From assembly GCA_021157525.1 (NCBI GenBank), contig JAGGWK010000032.1:1-58835 (forward strand): a stretch of 58,835 bases of DNA, in the 5' to 3' direction. Origin of the DNA: Candidatus Cloacimonadota bacterium (GTDB taxonomy: Bacteria > Cloacimonadota > Cloacimonadia > Cloacimonadales > TCS61). The notes beneath the pieces were generated by a model. It had not been told where the DNA came from. It did no database searches and saw only the letters and a list, made by a program, of their open reading frames with translations. Shown here piece after piece: positions 15,858-24,213 of the stretch; within the stretch, counting starts at the first letter, position 1, and every line of letters begins with the position of its first letter. The translations under genes and the position numbers were made by a program.

Positions 15858-16784
15858 ATGTCTCGTAAAGTATTGGTCGCTACCGAGAAACCCTTTGCCA
15901 AGGATGCAGTAATCGGCATACAGGATGCATGCAAAAAGCAAGGCTATGATTGCATCCTGCTGGAGAAGTATGCCGACAAAGCAGATCTGTTAAACGCAGT
16001 TGCAGAAGTGGATGCGTTAATTATCCGCAGCGATAAAATCACCCGTGAAGTGATAGAACACGCCAGGAACCTGAAGATTGTGGTACGGGGCGGCGCTGGC
16101 TACGACAACGTAGATCTGGCAGCAGCTACCGAAAACAAGGTGGTTGTGATGAACACCCCGGGACAAAATTCCAACGCCGTTGCCGAACTGGCTTTTGGGA
16201 TGATGCTCTACATGGCCCGCAACAAATTCAACGGGAAATCTGGCTCTGAGCTGAAAAATAAAAGCATCGGCATCCATGCCTATGGAAATGTGGGACGCAA
16301 CATCGCCCGCATCGCCCAAGGTTTTGGGATGACGGTTTGTGCCTTTGATCCCTTCATCTCCGCCGATGTCATGCAGGCAGACGGTGTGAAACCGATGGAA
16401 AGCGTGGAAGAGATGTACGCCACCTGCGATTACATTTCCCTCAATCTTCCGCTCATCGAAGCCACTCGCAAAGCCATCCATTATAATCTGATGAAAACCA
16501 TGAAAAAAGGTGCTACCATTGTAAACACAGCCCGTAAAGAAATTGTCTGCGAAGATGGTTTGAAAATGATGTTGGCAGAACGTCCTGACTTCAAATATAT
16601 CTCTGACATCGCCCCCGTTTGCGCTGATGAATTGATGGAAAAATTCGGAAGCCAGTGTTTCTTCACACCGAAGAAAATGGGTGCTCAAACAGGTGAAGCA
16701 AATGTAAATGCCGGTGTTGCAGCAATTAATCAAATCATCGGATACCTGGAGAAGGGAATCACAACTTTTCAGGTGAATAAGTAG
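15858..16784 (+). CDS. serA: D-3-phosphoglycerate dehydrogenase, short form without ACT domain
   Basis: It catalyses the first step of serine synthesis, oxidising 3-phosphoglycerate with NAD+. The start is set at ATG 15858 by AGGAGGT; the track starts 27 nt earlier. The 308-aa protein has the D-isomer dehydrogenase fold with the nucleotide motif HAYGNVGRNIARIAQGFGM, the catalytic Arg in NTARKEIV and an acidic partner downstream. The catalytic His position appears as Lys in FTPKKMGAQTGEAN, a feature I recall from Bacteroides and Entamoeba-type enzymes. No regulatory ACT domain is present, so serine feedback is unlikely. serC lies 590 bp downstream beyond a tRNA. Confidence 0.88.
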   Translation: MSRKVLVATEKPFAKDAVIGIQDACKKQGYDCILLEKYADKADLLNAVAEVDALIIRSDKITREVIEHARNLKIVVRGGAGYDNVDLAAATENKVVVMNTPGQNSNAVAELAFGMMLYMARNKFNGKSGSELKNKSIGIHAYGNVGRNIARIAQGFGMTVCAFDPFISADVMQADGVKPMESVEEMYATCDYISLNLPLIEATRKAIHYNLMKTMKKGATIVNTARKEIVCEDGLKMMLAERPDFKYISDIAPVCADELMEKFGSQCFFTPKKMGAQTGEANVNAGVAAINQIIGYLEKGITTFQVNK

Positions 16785-16818
16785 TCAAAGAAATATTTGA
16801 GTCTCTCGATATTTTGTA

Positions 16819-16847
16819 TTGACACGAAAAACATGCCTTCATAAAAA
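16819..16847 (+). promoter_or_regulatory. Promoter of tRNA-Asn
   Basis: A perfect TTGACA (16819-16824), a 17-nt spacer and TAAAAA. The tRNA begins about 31 nt after the -10. Confidence 0.65.
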
Positions 16848-16878
16848 GGCCCACGTAAAGAGTGATTAATGCAAATAA

Positions 16879-16953
16879 TCCTGAATAGCTCAGCGGTAGA
16901 GCGGGTGGCTGTTAACCACTAGGTCGGGGGTTCAAATCCCTCTTCAGGAGCCA
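16879..16953 (+). tRNA. tRNA-Asn (anticodon GTT)
   Basis: The 75-nt cloverleaf has acceptor strand TCCTGAA pairing with TTCAGGA, D-arm AGCTCAGCGGTAGAGC, anticodon loop CTGTTAA with GTT at 16911-16913, T-loop GGTTCAAATCC, discriminator G and an encoded CCA. Its own promoter and terminator flank it, between serA and serC. Confidence 0.97.
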
Positions 16954-16960
16954 TATGAGA

Positions 16961-16987
16961 AAGGCCTTCTTCGGAAGGCCTTTTACT
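16961..16987 (+). terminator. Terminator of tRNA-Asn
   Basis: The stem AAGGCCTTC / GAAGGCC(TT) with a TTCG-type tetraloop is followed by TTTTACTTT, 8 nt after the CCA end. Confidence 0.85.
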
Positions 16988-17019
16988 TTGTCCCATAACG
17001 GCTTCGCCGCATAGGACAA
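16988..17019. repeat. Nested inverted repeat after the tRNA
   Basis: Outer arms TTGTCC / GGACAA enclose the inner hairpin CGGCttcGCCG, with mirror-like ATA spacers. It follows the tRNA terminator directly. No T-run. Confidence 0.5.
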
Positions 17020-17373
17020 GCTTGAGCTTTGCATGGTTATGATTTCAATACCCGGAACGGTTCCTTCTCCGCTGGAGAGAAGCTTGCCCGCCCACGCCCG
17101 GGAGGGGTTGCCTGATCATAGCGAAAGACGGAGGATGTTCTCAACTTCTGAATCCAAACCTACTGAACAATGAAATTTCCTGCCCTGTGAAATGTGAAAT
17201 TGGAAATGGACTGTCGTGCCCTTTTTCTCACCCATTCTTTCATTTCCGCGCAGGTAATAAACCCCTTCCCATCCATGGCTGTATGCATCCCTGAAAAAGA
17301 GATAAAAAAAGCTTGCTCAAAAAAACACAATTTCAAAAAATACGGCCAATAACAATAACGGAGGAGCTAACGC
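17020..17373. other. Non-coding gap upstream of serC
   Basis: About 350 bp with no ORF of substance. It contains a GC-rich inverted patch around 17090-17105 (GCCCACGCCCGGGAGG), one GGATGCA site (reverse orientation, 17284-17290) and an A-rich stretch just before the serC ribosome binding site. No riboswitch or RNA gene was recognised. Confidence 0.4.
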
Positions 17374-18453
17374 ATGAGAGTTCACAATTTCAATGCAGGC
17401 CCGGCAGTTTTACCGCTGGAGGTTCTGAAGGAAGTACAGGCCGAGATGCTTGATTACCGTGGCAATGGTCTTTCTGTAATGGAGATGAGTCACCGATCTA
17501 AAGCATATAATGAGATTATCACTGATGCACAGGCAACCATGCTGCGTCTGATGGGCTTGGGTGATGACTATGTAGCGCTGTTTCTACAGGGCGGCGCCAG
17601 TACTCAATTTCTGATGATCCCGATGAATTTCTGCCCCGAAGGCAAGGTAGCCAATTACATCGATACCGGTGCATGGGCAACCAAAGCCTGGAAAGAAGCC
17701 AAGAAAATCGGTAAGGAATATCACGTCGCCGCAACGTCGGAAGACAAAGCCTTTACCTATATTCCCAAGACATGGAAACTCAGCGAAAATCCTGCTTATC
17801 TGCACATTACCACCAACAACACCATCCGGGGATCCGAGTGGAAGATCGATCCGGACGTACCAGCCGGTGTACCCCTCATCGCCGATATGTCGTCAAACTT
17901 CCTTTCCCGCCCACTGGATTTTGCCAAATACGATGTGATGTATGGTGGTGCACAAAAGAACATCGGCCCAGCCGGAGCTACTTTTGTAGTCATGCGCAAA
18001 ACCATGCTGGAAAAAGTAAACCCCGGCCTGCCTACCATGCTGGATTACAATACCCACGTCAGCAAAGGTTCGATGTTTAACACACCCCCTGCCTTCGCCA
18101 TTTATGTCATCGGCAAAGTGCTGCACTGGATTGAAGACAATGGCGGACTGGAAGCACGGAAAGCTTACAATGAGAAAAAGGCTGCCTATCTGTATGACAT
18201 CTTCGATTCTTCCGACTTTTATCAGGGCACAGTAGTTCCCGAAGATCGCTCCTTCATGAATATCCCCTTCCGTCTTCCCACGGAAGAGCTGGAAAAGAAA
18301 TTCATCGCTGAAGCAGCAGAAAAAGGTATGATCGGGCTGAAAGGTCATCGTAGCGTTGGCGGATGCCGTGCTTCGGTGTATAATTCTCTGCCCATGGAAT
18401 CAGCTCAAGCTCTGGCAGCTTTTATGCTGGAATTTGAGAAAAACAACAAGTAA
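17374..18453 (+). CDS. serC: Phosphoserine aminotransferase
   Basis: This class V aminotransferase (PLP, cytoplasm) converts 3-phosphohydroxypyruvate and glutamate to phosphoserine, the step after SerA. The 359-aa length is normal. It shows NFNAGPAVLP at the N-terminus, EMSHRSKAY, FLQGGASTQF (phosphate/PLP binding), GGAQKNIGPAG with the Schiff-base lysine, and GHRSVGGCRAS at the C-terminus. GGAGGAG lies before the ATG. Its partner serA is upstream; serB is not in the window. A hairpin follows the stop. Confidence 0.96.
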   Translation: MRVHNFNAGPAVLPLEVLKEVQAEMLDYRGNGLSVMEMSHRSKAYNEIITDAQATMLRLMGLGDDYVALFLQGGASTQFLMIPMNFCPEGKVANYIDTGAWATKAWKEAKKIGKEYHVAATSEDKAFTYIPKTWKLSENPAYLHITTNNTIRGSEWKIDPDVPAGVPLIADMSSNFLSRPLDFAKYDVMYGGAQKNIGPAGATFVVMRKTMLEKVNPGLPTMLDYNTHVSKGSMFNTPPAFAIYVIGKVLHWIEDNGGLEARKAYNEKKAAYLYDIFDSSDFYQGTVVPEDRSFMNIPFRLPTEELEKKFIAEAAEKGMIGLKGHRSVGGCRASVYNSLPMESAQALAAFMLEFEKNNK

Positions 18454-18474
18454 CCTGGTTCGGTAATACACATA

Positions 18475-18502
18475 CGGCACAGGCCTTCGCTGGTCTGTGC
18501 CG
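18475..18502 (+). terminator. Hairpin after serC, possible weak terminator
   Basis: CGGCACAG / CTGTGCCG, 8-bp perfect stem with a 12-nt loop, followed only by CTATTCTAT. It lies directly before the next start codon, so it may partly attenuate. Confidence 0.45.
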
Positions 18503-18509
18503 CTATTCT

Positions 18510-19058
18510 ATGCCAACATCAGCATCATCCCTCTTTGTTCTGGATGCAACCGATCGCCCACGCTATCTGGTTCATCTTGGCTTTCTCACTGCTTTGGCAG
18601 TTTCCATGTATTTGCTGGAAATGCTCATACCCAAGCCGATGCCCTTTATGAAGCTGGGATTAGCAAACATCGTGGTACTGCTGCTTTTGCTGCATCATCA
18701 TCCTCGGGCAGCCATCATCGTTGCCTTGGGCAAAACCGTGGTAGGTGGTCTTTTTTCAGGGATGCTGCTCTCACCCACCACCGCTCTCTCTCTGGCCGGC
18801 ACCCTTCTCTCCTTTGGGTTTATGCTCATCGCTTTACGACTGCCGCTGGGCATCCTGGGCATCAGCATTTGTGGCGCGGTAGGCCACAACGTAGGGCAAT
18901 TACTTATGGTGCGGCTGTTACTTGTTCCCAATGACGAGATTTTTCATTTGACGCCACTGTTGATCATCGTGGGGATGGTTACCGGAATTATTACAGGAAG
19001 CATCGCCTGGACGGTTGTTCAGGCAGTAAAAGGAGATTATGAAGAAATACATCGGTAG
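18510..19058 (+). CDS. Gx transporter family protein (heptaprenyl diphosphate synthase component I-like)
   Basis: The 182-aa membrane protein has about five helices and the pattern of the family annotated as heptaprenyl diphosphate synthase component I or Gx transporter (LEMLIPKPMPFMKLGLANI, then a GKTVVGGLFSG segment). Members usually sit next to NusG- or ApbE/Rnf-type genes and may act as small-molecule transporters rather than synthases. No clear ribosome binding site is visible before ATG 18510. The 3' end overlaps the PBP1A start by 20 nt, so the two are coupled. Confidence 0.75.
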   Translation: MPTSASSLFVLDATDRPRYLVHLGFLTALAVSMYLLEMLIPKPMPFMKLGLANIVVLLLLLHHHPRAAIIVALGKTVVGGLFSGMLLSPTTALSLAGTLLSFGFMLIALRLPLGILGISICGAVGHNVGQLLMVRLLLVPNDEIFHLTPLLIIVGMVTGIITGSIAWTVVQAVKGDYEEIHR

Positions 19059-21633
19059 ATATCTGCTCATTCTGGGAGCAATTACCCTTTTCTTTTCAGG
19101 CATAGGCGCCGGGCTTTTCTGGTATTATAGTAACGAGTTGCCGCCCCTTTCGGAATTGCAACGCTACGACATGAAAGTTGGTTCGGAAGTGTATGATCGC
19201 AATGACACCCTGATACATGTATTTGCGGTGGAAAATCGCAAGCTCACCAATCTTCATGAATTGCCGGAATATCTGATTAAAGGTCTTATCGCTGTGGAAG
19301 ATCGCAAGTTCAGGGATCATTGGGGCATGGATATGGTGCGTTTTGCCAAGGCCATCCTTATCGACATCCAGCGGAGAAACTTCGCTCAGGGTGCCAGCAC
19401 CATCACCCAGCAGGTGGCCCGCAACATGTTCCTATCCCTGGATAAAACCATTCCCCGCAAGATAAAGGAAGCCATGCTGGCGGTGCGCATAGAAAAACAC
19501 TTTTCCAAAGATGAAATTTTGGAGCTCTACCTCAACAAGTCCCCCTTCGGCCCGGGCATCTATGGCATCGAATACGCATCGTCAAAATACTTTAATAAAC
19601 AGGCAAAAGACCTTTCCATCCCGGAAGCAGCACTTCTTATTGGGATGCCGCAGCTTCCCAGCGCCTACTATCCCTTCCGCCACCCGCAACGGGCTATCCG
19701 CCGACGCAATATCGTATTGGGATGCATGCTGGATGAGCAGGTGATCTCACCTGAAGAATACAACCTTGCTCTGACCGACACCCTGAAACTCTACCATCCC
19801 AAAAGCAACAGAGGCGCAGCGGATTACTTTCTGGAATACATTCGCAAAGACCTGGAACGCACCTACGGCACCAACAAACTCTTTACCGGTGGCCTGAAAA
19901 TCTATACAACCCTGGATATCGATCTGCAAACCTATGCCGATTCCATACTCAATAAACACCTCGTCGAATTTGAAACCAAAAATAACTACGAGGTAAAATA
20001 CCAGGATTTCCCCGCCGATACAACCGACATCCTCACCAAATATGTGCAGGGCGCCGTCTTTGCCATAGAACCGGAAACCGGCTTTGTGCGGGTGATGATC
20101 GGCGGCAGAAACTTCAATCATAGCAAACTCAATCGCGTGGTGCAATCCCGCCGCCAACCAGGCTCGGCCTTCAAACCCATCGTCTATTCAACCGCCCTGG
20201 TCTCTGGCTACACCCCCGCCACCGTCATCCGGGATGATAAAATCAGCTTCATCCAAAGCGATACCCTTTTTTACAATCCCCATAACTATTCCCTGAAAAA
20301 CTACGGCTACCTGCGCATGCGGGAAGCTCTGAAATTCTCACGAAACATCTACGCTATAAAAATGCTCTACGACGTTACACCCCGTCGGGTAGCACAATTT
20401 GCCCGTCGCTTCGGCCTCACCACTCCCATGCCCCCGGTCTATTCCATGGCTATCGGCACAAACGTGGTCTATCCCGCCGAACTGATCTCCGCCTACACCA
20501 CCTTCCCCAATGGCGGCGAACGAGTAACCCCTGTCTACATCCGCCGCGTAGAAGACGCCGATGGCAAAGTGCTGCATGAATACCACACGGAACGCATCCG
20601 TGTGATAGATGAAAAAGTGGCCTACCAAATGGCAAGCATGATGCAGTCGGTGGTGAATGAAGGTACCGGCCGTGGCATCCGTTGGCGAGGATACCGCTGG
20701 AATGCCGCCGGCAAAACCGGCACCACAGACGACTTCCGCGATGCCTGGTTTGTGGGTTACAACAAAAAACTGGTGTGCGGTATCTGGGTAGGATTCGATG
20801 ATTTTTCGGTATTGGGACGCAGCAAGTCCGGTGCCGTTGCAGCATTGCCTCCATGGCCATACATCATGAAAAAAGCCATCGAGCTGGATGCACCAAAAGA
20901 TAGTCAGGGACTGCCGATTATCGACGGCTCCCGCTATCAGTTCATCCGCCCCGACGGACTGGTGGATGTGGAAATATCCAAAGAGACAGGGCTTTTGCCC
21001 AAAAGCAACTATGAAGAAACCCTCACCGAAATCTTTATCGATGGCACTCAACCAACGCCTCTCTCCGATAGTTTGGCATACAATTTCTATCCCACCATCT
21101 ATCGGGTGAATGACAAAGATTCCCTGGTGTACGATCTGGGGGGCCGCCCCTACGTATGGCCGGATTCTGCCCAATTTATCATGCGGAAAATAAACTTCAA
21201 TAAGACAGACAGCCTGGAAATCTACCCGGTTATAAACATCTGGAAAGACGTTGATTCACTGGATTATTTCCTGGATGGAAAACCCTTCCGTGCCCCGGAT
21301 TTTACTAAAACCCTTTCCATTATCGCAGACAGCAGTGGACACTTTTTGAGATACGATTTCGAGCCTTCCATCTACCGCGAAAACGATGTTGATTCGGTAT
21401 TTTACTACTTGAACAGCCAACGGCATTTCTGGCCAGACAGCATCATCTGGCGCCGCAAACATGTTCCCAGTCATATCGATCTTCGGGGTGCTCAGATCAT
21501 CAAAGACCGCAGATATGTCACCCGTCCCGACAGCGCATTGTGGTGGCAGTGGCAACCGGATTCCCTGGCTGTTCCCGATAGTTTAGACACCCGGGAAGAT
21601 GCCCTGGATAAACTGTTTAAGGAGCTTTTTTAG
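19039..21633 (+). CDS. Bifunctional penicillin-binding protein 1A with a C-terminal tandem-repeat extension
   Basis: It polymerises glycan strands and cross-links peptides in the periplasm. The 864-aa protein has a transmembrane anchor (LLILGAITLFFSGIGAGLF) and a GT51 transglycosylase domain with catalytic Glu87 in VEDRKFRDHWG and GASTITQQVARN. The transpeptidase domain has Ser376 (SAFK), SRN at 434-436 and KTGT at 559-562. After about residue 680 come three repeats of about 45 residues, starting near 682, 727 and 773, each with an aromatic-Pro-x-Ile start, a DxDS motif and a (W/A)PD(S/F) end. These are not part of the usual family. AAGGAGA precedes the ATG. A glycosyltransferase gene follows immediately. 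Confidence 0.93.
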   Translation: MKKYIGRYLLILGAITLFFSGIGAGLFWYYSNELPPLSELQRYDMKVGSEVYDRNDTLIHVFAVENRKLTNLHELPEYLIKGLIAVEDRKFRDHWGMDMVRFAKAILIDIQRRNFAQGASTITQQVARNMFLSLDKTIPRKIKEAMLAVRIEKHFSKDEILELYLNKSPFGPGIYGIEYASSKYFNKQAKDLSIPEAALLIGMPQLPSAYYPFRHPQRAIRRRNIVLGCMLDEQVISPEEYNLALTDTLKLYHPKSNRGAADYFLEYIRKDLERTYGTNKLFTGGLKIYTTLDIDLQTYADSILNKHLVEFETKNNYEVKYQDFPADTTDILTKYVQGAVFAIEPETGFVRVMIGGRNFNHSKLNRVVQSRRQPGSAFKPIVYSTALVSGYTPATVIRDDKISFIQSDTLFYNPHNYSLKNYGYLRMREALKFSRNIYAIKMLYDVTPRRVAQFARRFGLTTPMPPVYSMAIGTNVVYPAELISAYTTFPNGGERVTPVYIRRVEDADGKVLHEYHTERIRVIDEKVAYQMASMMQSVVNEGTGRGIRWRGYRWNAAGKTGTTDDFRDAWFVGYNKKLVCGIWVGFDDFSVLGRSKSGAVAALPPWPYIMKKAIELDAPKDSQGLPIIDGSRYQFIRPDGLVDVEISKETGLLPKSNYEETLTEIFIDGTQPTPLSDSLAYNFYPTIYRVNDKDSLVYDLGGRPYVWPDSAQFIMRKINFNKTDSLEIYPVINIWKDVDSLDYFLDGKPFRAPDFTKTLSIIADSSGHFLRYDFEPSIYRENDVDSVFYYLNSQRHFWPDSIIWRRKHVPSHIDLRGAQIIKDRRYVTRPDSALWWQWQPDSLAVPDSLDTREDALDKLFKELF

Positions 21634-22749
21634 ATGTTTTGGCCCATCCTCACCTGTATCGTCATCCTCGGATTGATCATCTACCTCTATTATATGCGCC
21701 AATTTGCTCTGGGCCTCGGGCAGGATGCAGCTCCCGATTATCCCAAAAAGCCATTTGTGTCGGTGATTATCGCTGCACGGAACGAAGAGAAGAACCTGCC
21801 TCATCTGCTTACGGCACTGGTGAACCAATCCTACCCTGCATCCGGCTACGAGATAGTGGTGGCAAACGACGGCTCTACCGACGGCACATCAGCGGTGATT
21901 CATCGCTTCCAGCAGAAGTGGGATAAGGTAAAAGAGGTGACGGTGCAAAATCGCAGCGCTGCCATATCCCCGAAAAAGAACGCTCTCACCCAGGCTATCG
22001 CTGCATCCAGCGGAGAAATCCTGCTCTTCACCGATGCCGACTGCGTGGTGGGCACCTACTGGATTGAATCCATGATAGCCCACTACAGTGACGATACAGA
22101 GATGGTGTGCGGATGGTCAACGCCCAAACCCGGAGCATGGAAAACAGCATCTACGGTACAAAAATACGAATATTTCGACGTGGTGGCCATGTTTGCCTGT
22201 GCTGCCGGTGCCATCACCAAGGGAAAATATTTTTCTTGCACCGGGCAAAACCTCAGTTATCGTCGCACTGCCTTCGATGCTGTGGGAGGTTTCGAGAAAA
22301 TAAAGCATCTGGTCTCTGGCGATGATGTGAATTTGATGCAACTTTTTCGCAAGGCAGGATACACCATCGCCTTTGCCTACAATTATCATAGTTATGCGGT
22401 TACTCAGCCTATCGCCGATTGGGCGTCGTTGCTTAATCAACGCAGTCGCTGGGCATCAAACATGAAGTGGCAGTGGAATCTCAATCCGGAATTTTACGCC
22501 TATTTAGTCAGCGTGATCTGCGTGACCTACCTGCCATGGTTATTATTATTTTACAGGCCACTGGGTGCTGCTGGCATTCTGGCCATTAAATGGATAAGTG
22601 AATATCGATTTTTACGGATGGCGGTTGATCGCTTCAAAGTGGAAAAATCCCGCTTGCGATTTTACCCATTGTGGGTAATTATTCAGCCGGTGTATATGTT
22701 TTTTGTCGCCCTTGGCGGCGCATTCAGCGCATTTCGATGGAAACGCTGA
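21634..22749 (+). CDS. Family 2 glycosyltransferase, membrane-associated
   Basis: A processive-type GT-A glycosyltransferase of 371 aa. It has one N-terminal helix, then SVIIAARNEEKNLP, ANDGSTDGT, the DxD motif in FTDADC, the acceptor-site SGDDVN and the Q-x-x-RW motif in LNQRSRWASN. Two C-terminal helices follow. It probably moves a sugar from a nucleotide donor onto a lipid or polysaccharide at the inner membrane. The sugar and acceptor are unknown. It starts right after the PBP1A stop, which suggests a link to wall or surface glycan synthesis. Confidence 0.88.
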   Translation: MFWPILTCIVILGLIIYLYYMRQFALGLGQDAAPDYPKKPFVSVIIAARNEEKNLPHLLTALVNQSYPASGYEIVVANDGSTDGTSAVIHRFQQKWDKVKEVTVQNRSAAISPKKNALTQAIAASSGEILLFTDADCVVGTYWIESMIAHYSDDTEMVCGWSTPKPGAWKTASTVQKYEYFDVVAMFACAAGAITKGKYFSCTGQNLSYRRTAFDAVGGFEKIKHLVSGDDVNLMQLFRKAGYTIAFAYNYHSYAVTQPIADWASLLNQRSRWASNMKWQWNLNPEFYAYLVSVICVTYLPWLLLFYRPLGAAGILAIKWISEYRFLRMAVDRFKVEKSRLRFYPLWVIIQPVYMFFVALGGAFSAFRWKR

Positions 22750-22762
22750 AAAGGAGTTTGAT

Positions 22763-24202
22763 ATGCGTACATTGATGATTGTTCTCTGCGTGCTGAGCCT
22801 GAGCCTGGTGCATGCTCAAGATGATTATGAAGCCTGGAAAAAACAGCAGCAAAGTGCCCTTACGGATTATCGTTCTGCCCAGGATGCAGCCTTTGCCAGC
22901 TTTCTGGAAAAACAGTGGCAAGCCTTCGATACCTTTAAGGGGATCACTCCCGATGAAACCCCCAAGCCCACCGTCCGTCCTGTAGCAAAAGTGGTTGATC
23001 TGCCAGAAGTTGCAGCACAACCCCGCATCGAAAAGATCGAGATTCCCCAGCTTCAGCCGGAAATTCCCGCCCTGTTGCACGATCAGCGGGTGTATGCCGA
23101 GGCAGAGCCGGTTGCCATGCTGGATATCGACTATTATGGCCTGCCACTGCAGGTTCGGTATCAGCCGCAGCTCCAGATGACTCTCCCATCCCAGATTAAC
23201 GAAAAAGCCATCGCCGATTTCTGGTATCAGTTCAGCGATACCAATTACGAAATGATGACCGCCGACCTCAAAGCCATCCATACCGACCTTAACCTCAACG
23301 ACTGGGCTTTTTGCATGCTCCTCAACGCCACCGCCAAAGGGATTTTCCCCGATAACAAAAATCTGCAGAAAATGGCGGTGTGGTTTCTCCTCACCAAAGC
23401 ATCTTACGAAGCGAAAATCGGCTATGACAGCAACGCCGTCCACCTGCTGCTGCCATCCAGGCAGACCATGTACGGCGTCACTTTTTTAGAGATGGACGGT
23501 AAGCGGTATTACGTGGTGTCTTTCGATGGCAAAGAGAAAATTTCATCTCTCTTTACCTATGATGGCTCCTATCCGGACGCCGATGCCGTGATAGACCTTT
23601 CGGTGAACACCATACCCTACCTCACCCAGGAAATGGTCACCCGCACGCTGGAATTCAGCTACAAGGGAACCAACTACAAAATACCGGTGCGCTACAACAA
23701 AACCGTTTCCACTTTCTTCGAGAACTATCCTCTCACCGATTTGACAGTCTATTTTGAAGCGCCGCTATCGGACAATGTAAACCACGACCTTACGGTGGAA
23801 CTCAGCAAGATTTTGGAAGGTCACAGCGAAACCGAGGCGGTAAATATTCTGTTGCGATTTGTGCAGACAGCCTTTGAATATCAAACCGATGGCGAGCAAT
23901 TTGGACGGGAAAAGAGCTTTTTTGGTGACGAGATTTTGAGCTACCCCTATTCCGATTGTGAAGATCGTTCCATCTTCTTTGCCAACCTGGTGCGTCACCT
24001 CCTCGGGCTGAATGTGGTTGGTCTGGATTATCCTGGTCACATTGCCACCGCCGTGAAGTTTGACACTCCGGTTCCCGGTGACAGCATCACCTACCAAAAT
24101 GCCAGATACGTGATTTGTGATCCAACCTATATCAATGCAAATCTTGGCATGGAAATGCCCAATTTTAAAGATATTCAGCCCACTGTGATTGCGCTGAAAT
24201 AA
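22763..24202 (+). CDS. Secreted transglutaminase-like protein
   Basis: The start is ATG 22763 after AAAAGGAG; the track runs 60 nt longer. The 479-aa product has a signal peptide ending LSLVHAQ, a helical N-terminal region, a beta-rich middle and a C-terminal transglutaminase-like papain-fold domain. That domain's triad is visible as YSDCEDRS (Cys), YPGHIATAV (His) and ICDPTYINA (Asp). It may be a peptidase or cross-linker in the periplasm. Similar proteins sit near envelope genes in FCB bacteria; the substrate is unknown. It is in the same run of genes as PBP1A and the glycosyltransferase. Confidence 0.75.
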   Translation: MRTLMIVLCVLSLSLVHAQDDYEAWKKQQQSALTDYRSAQDAAFASFLEKQWQAFDTFKGITPDETPKPTVRPVAKVVDLPEVAAQPRIEKIEIPQLQPEIPALLHDQRVYAEAEPVAMLDIDYYGLPLQVRYQPQLQMTLPSQINEKAIADFWYQFSDTNYEMMTADLKAIHTDLNLNDWAFCMLLNATAKGIFPDNKNLQKMAVWFLLTKASYEAKIGYDSNAVHLLLPSRQTMYGVTFLEMDGKRYYVVSFDGKEKISSLFTYDGSYPDADAVIDLSVNTIPYLTQEMVTRTLEFSYKGTNYKIPVRYNKTVSTFFENYPLTDLTVYFEAPLSDNVNHDLTVELSKILEGHSETEAVNILLRFVQTAFEYQTDGEQFGREKSFFGDEILSYPYSDCEDRSIFFANLVRHLLGLNVVGLDYPGHIATAVKFDTPVPGDSITYQNARYVICDPTYINANLGMEMPNFKDIQPTVIALK

Positions 24203-24213
24203 AAGGAAATCCT

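Noticed and set aside
16017-16733. 238-aa minus-strand ORF antisense to serA
   Set aside because: A shadow frame; serA motifs are clear on the plus strand.
20338-21174. 278-aa minus-strand ORF antisense to PBP1A
   Set aside because: A shadow frame of the well-supported PBP1A gene.
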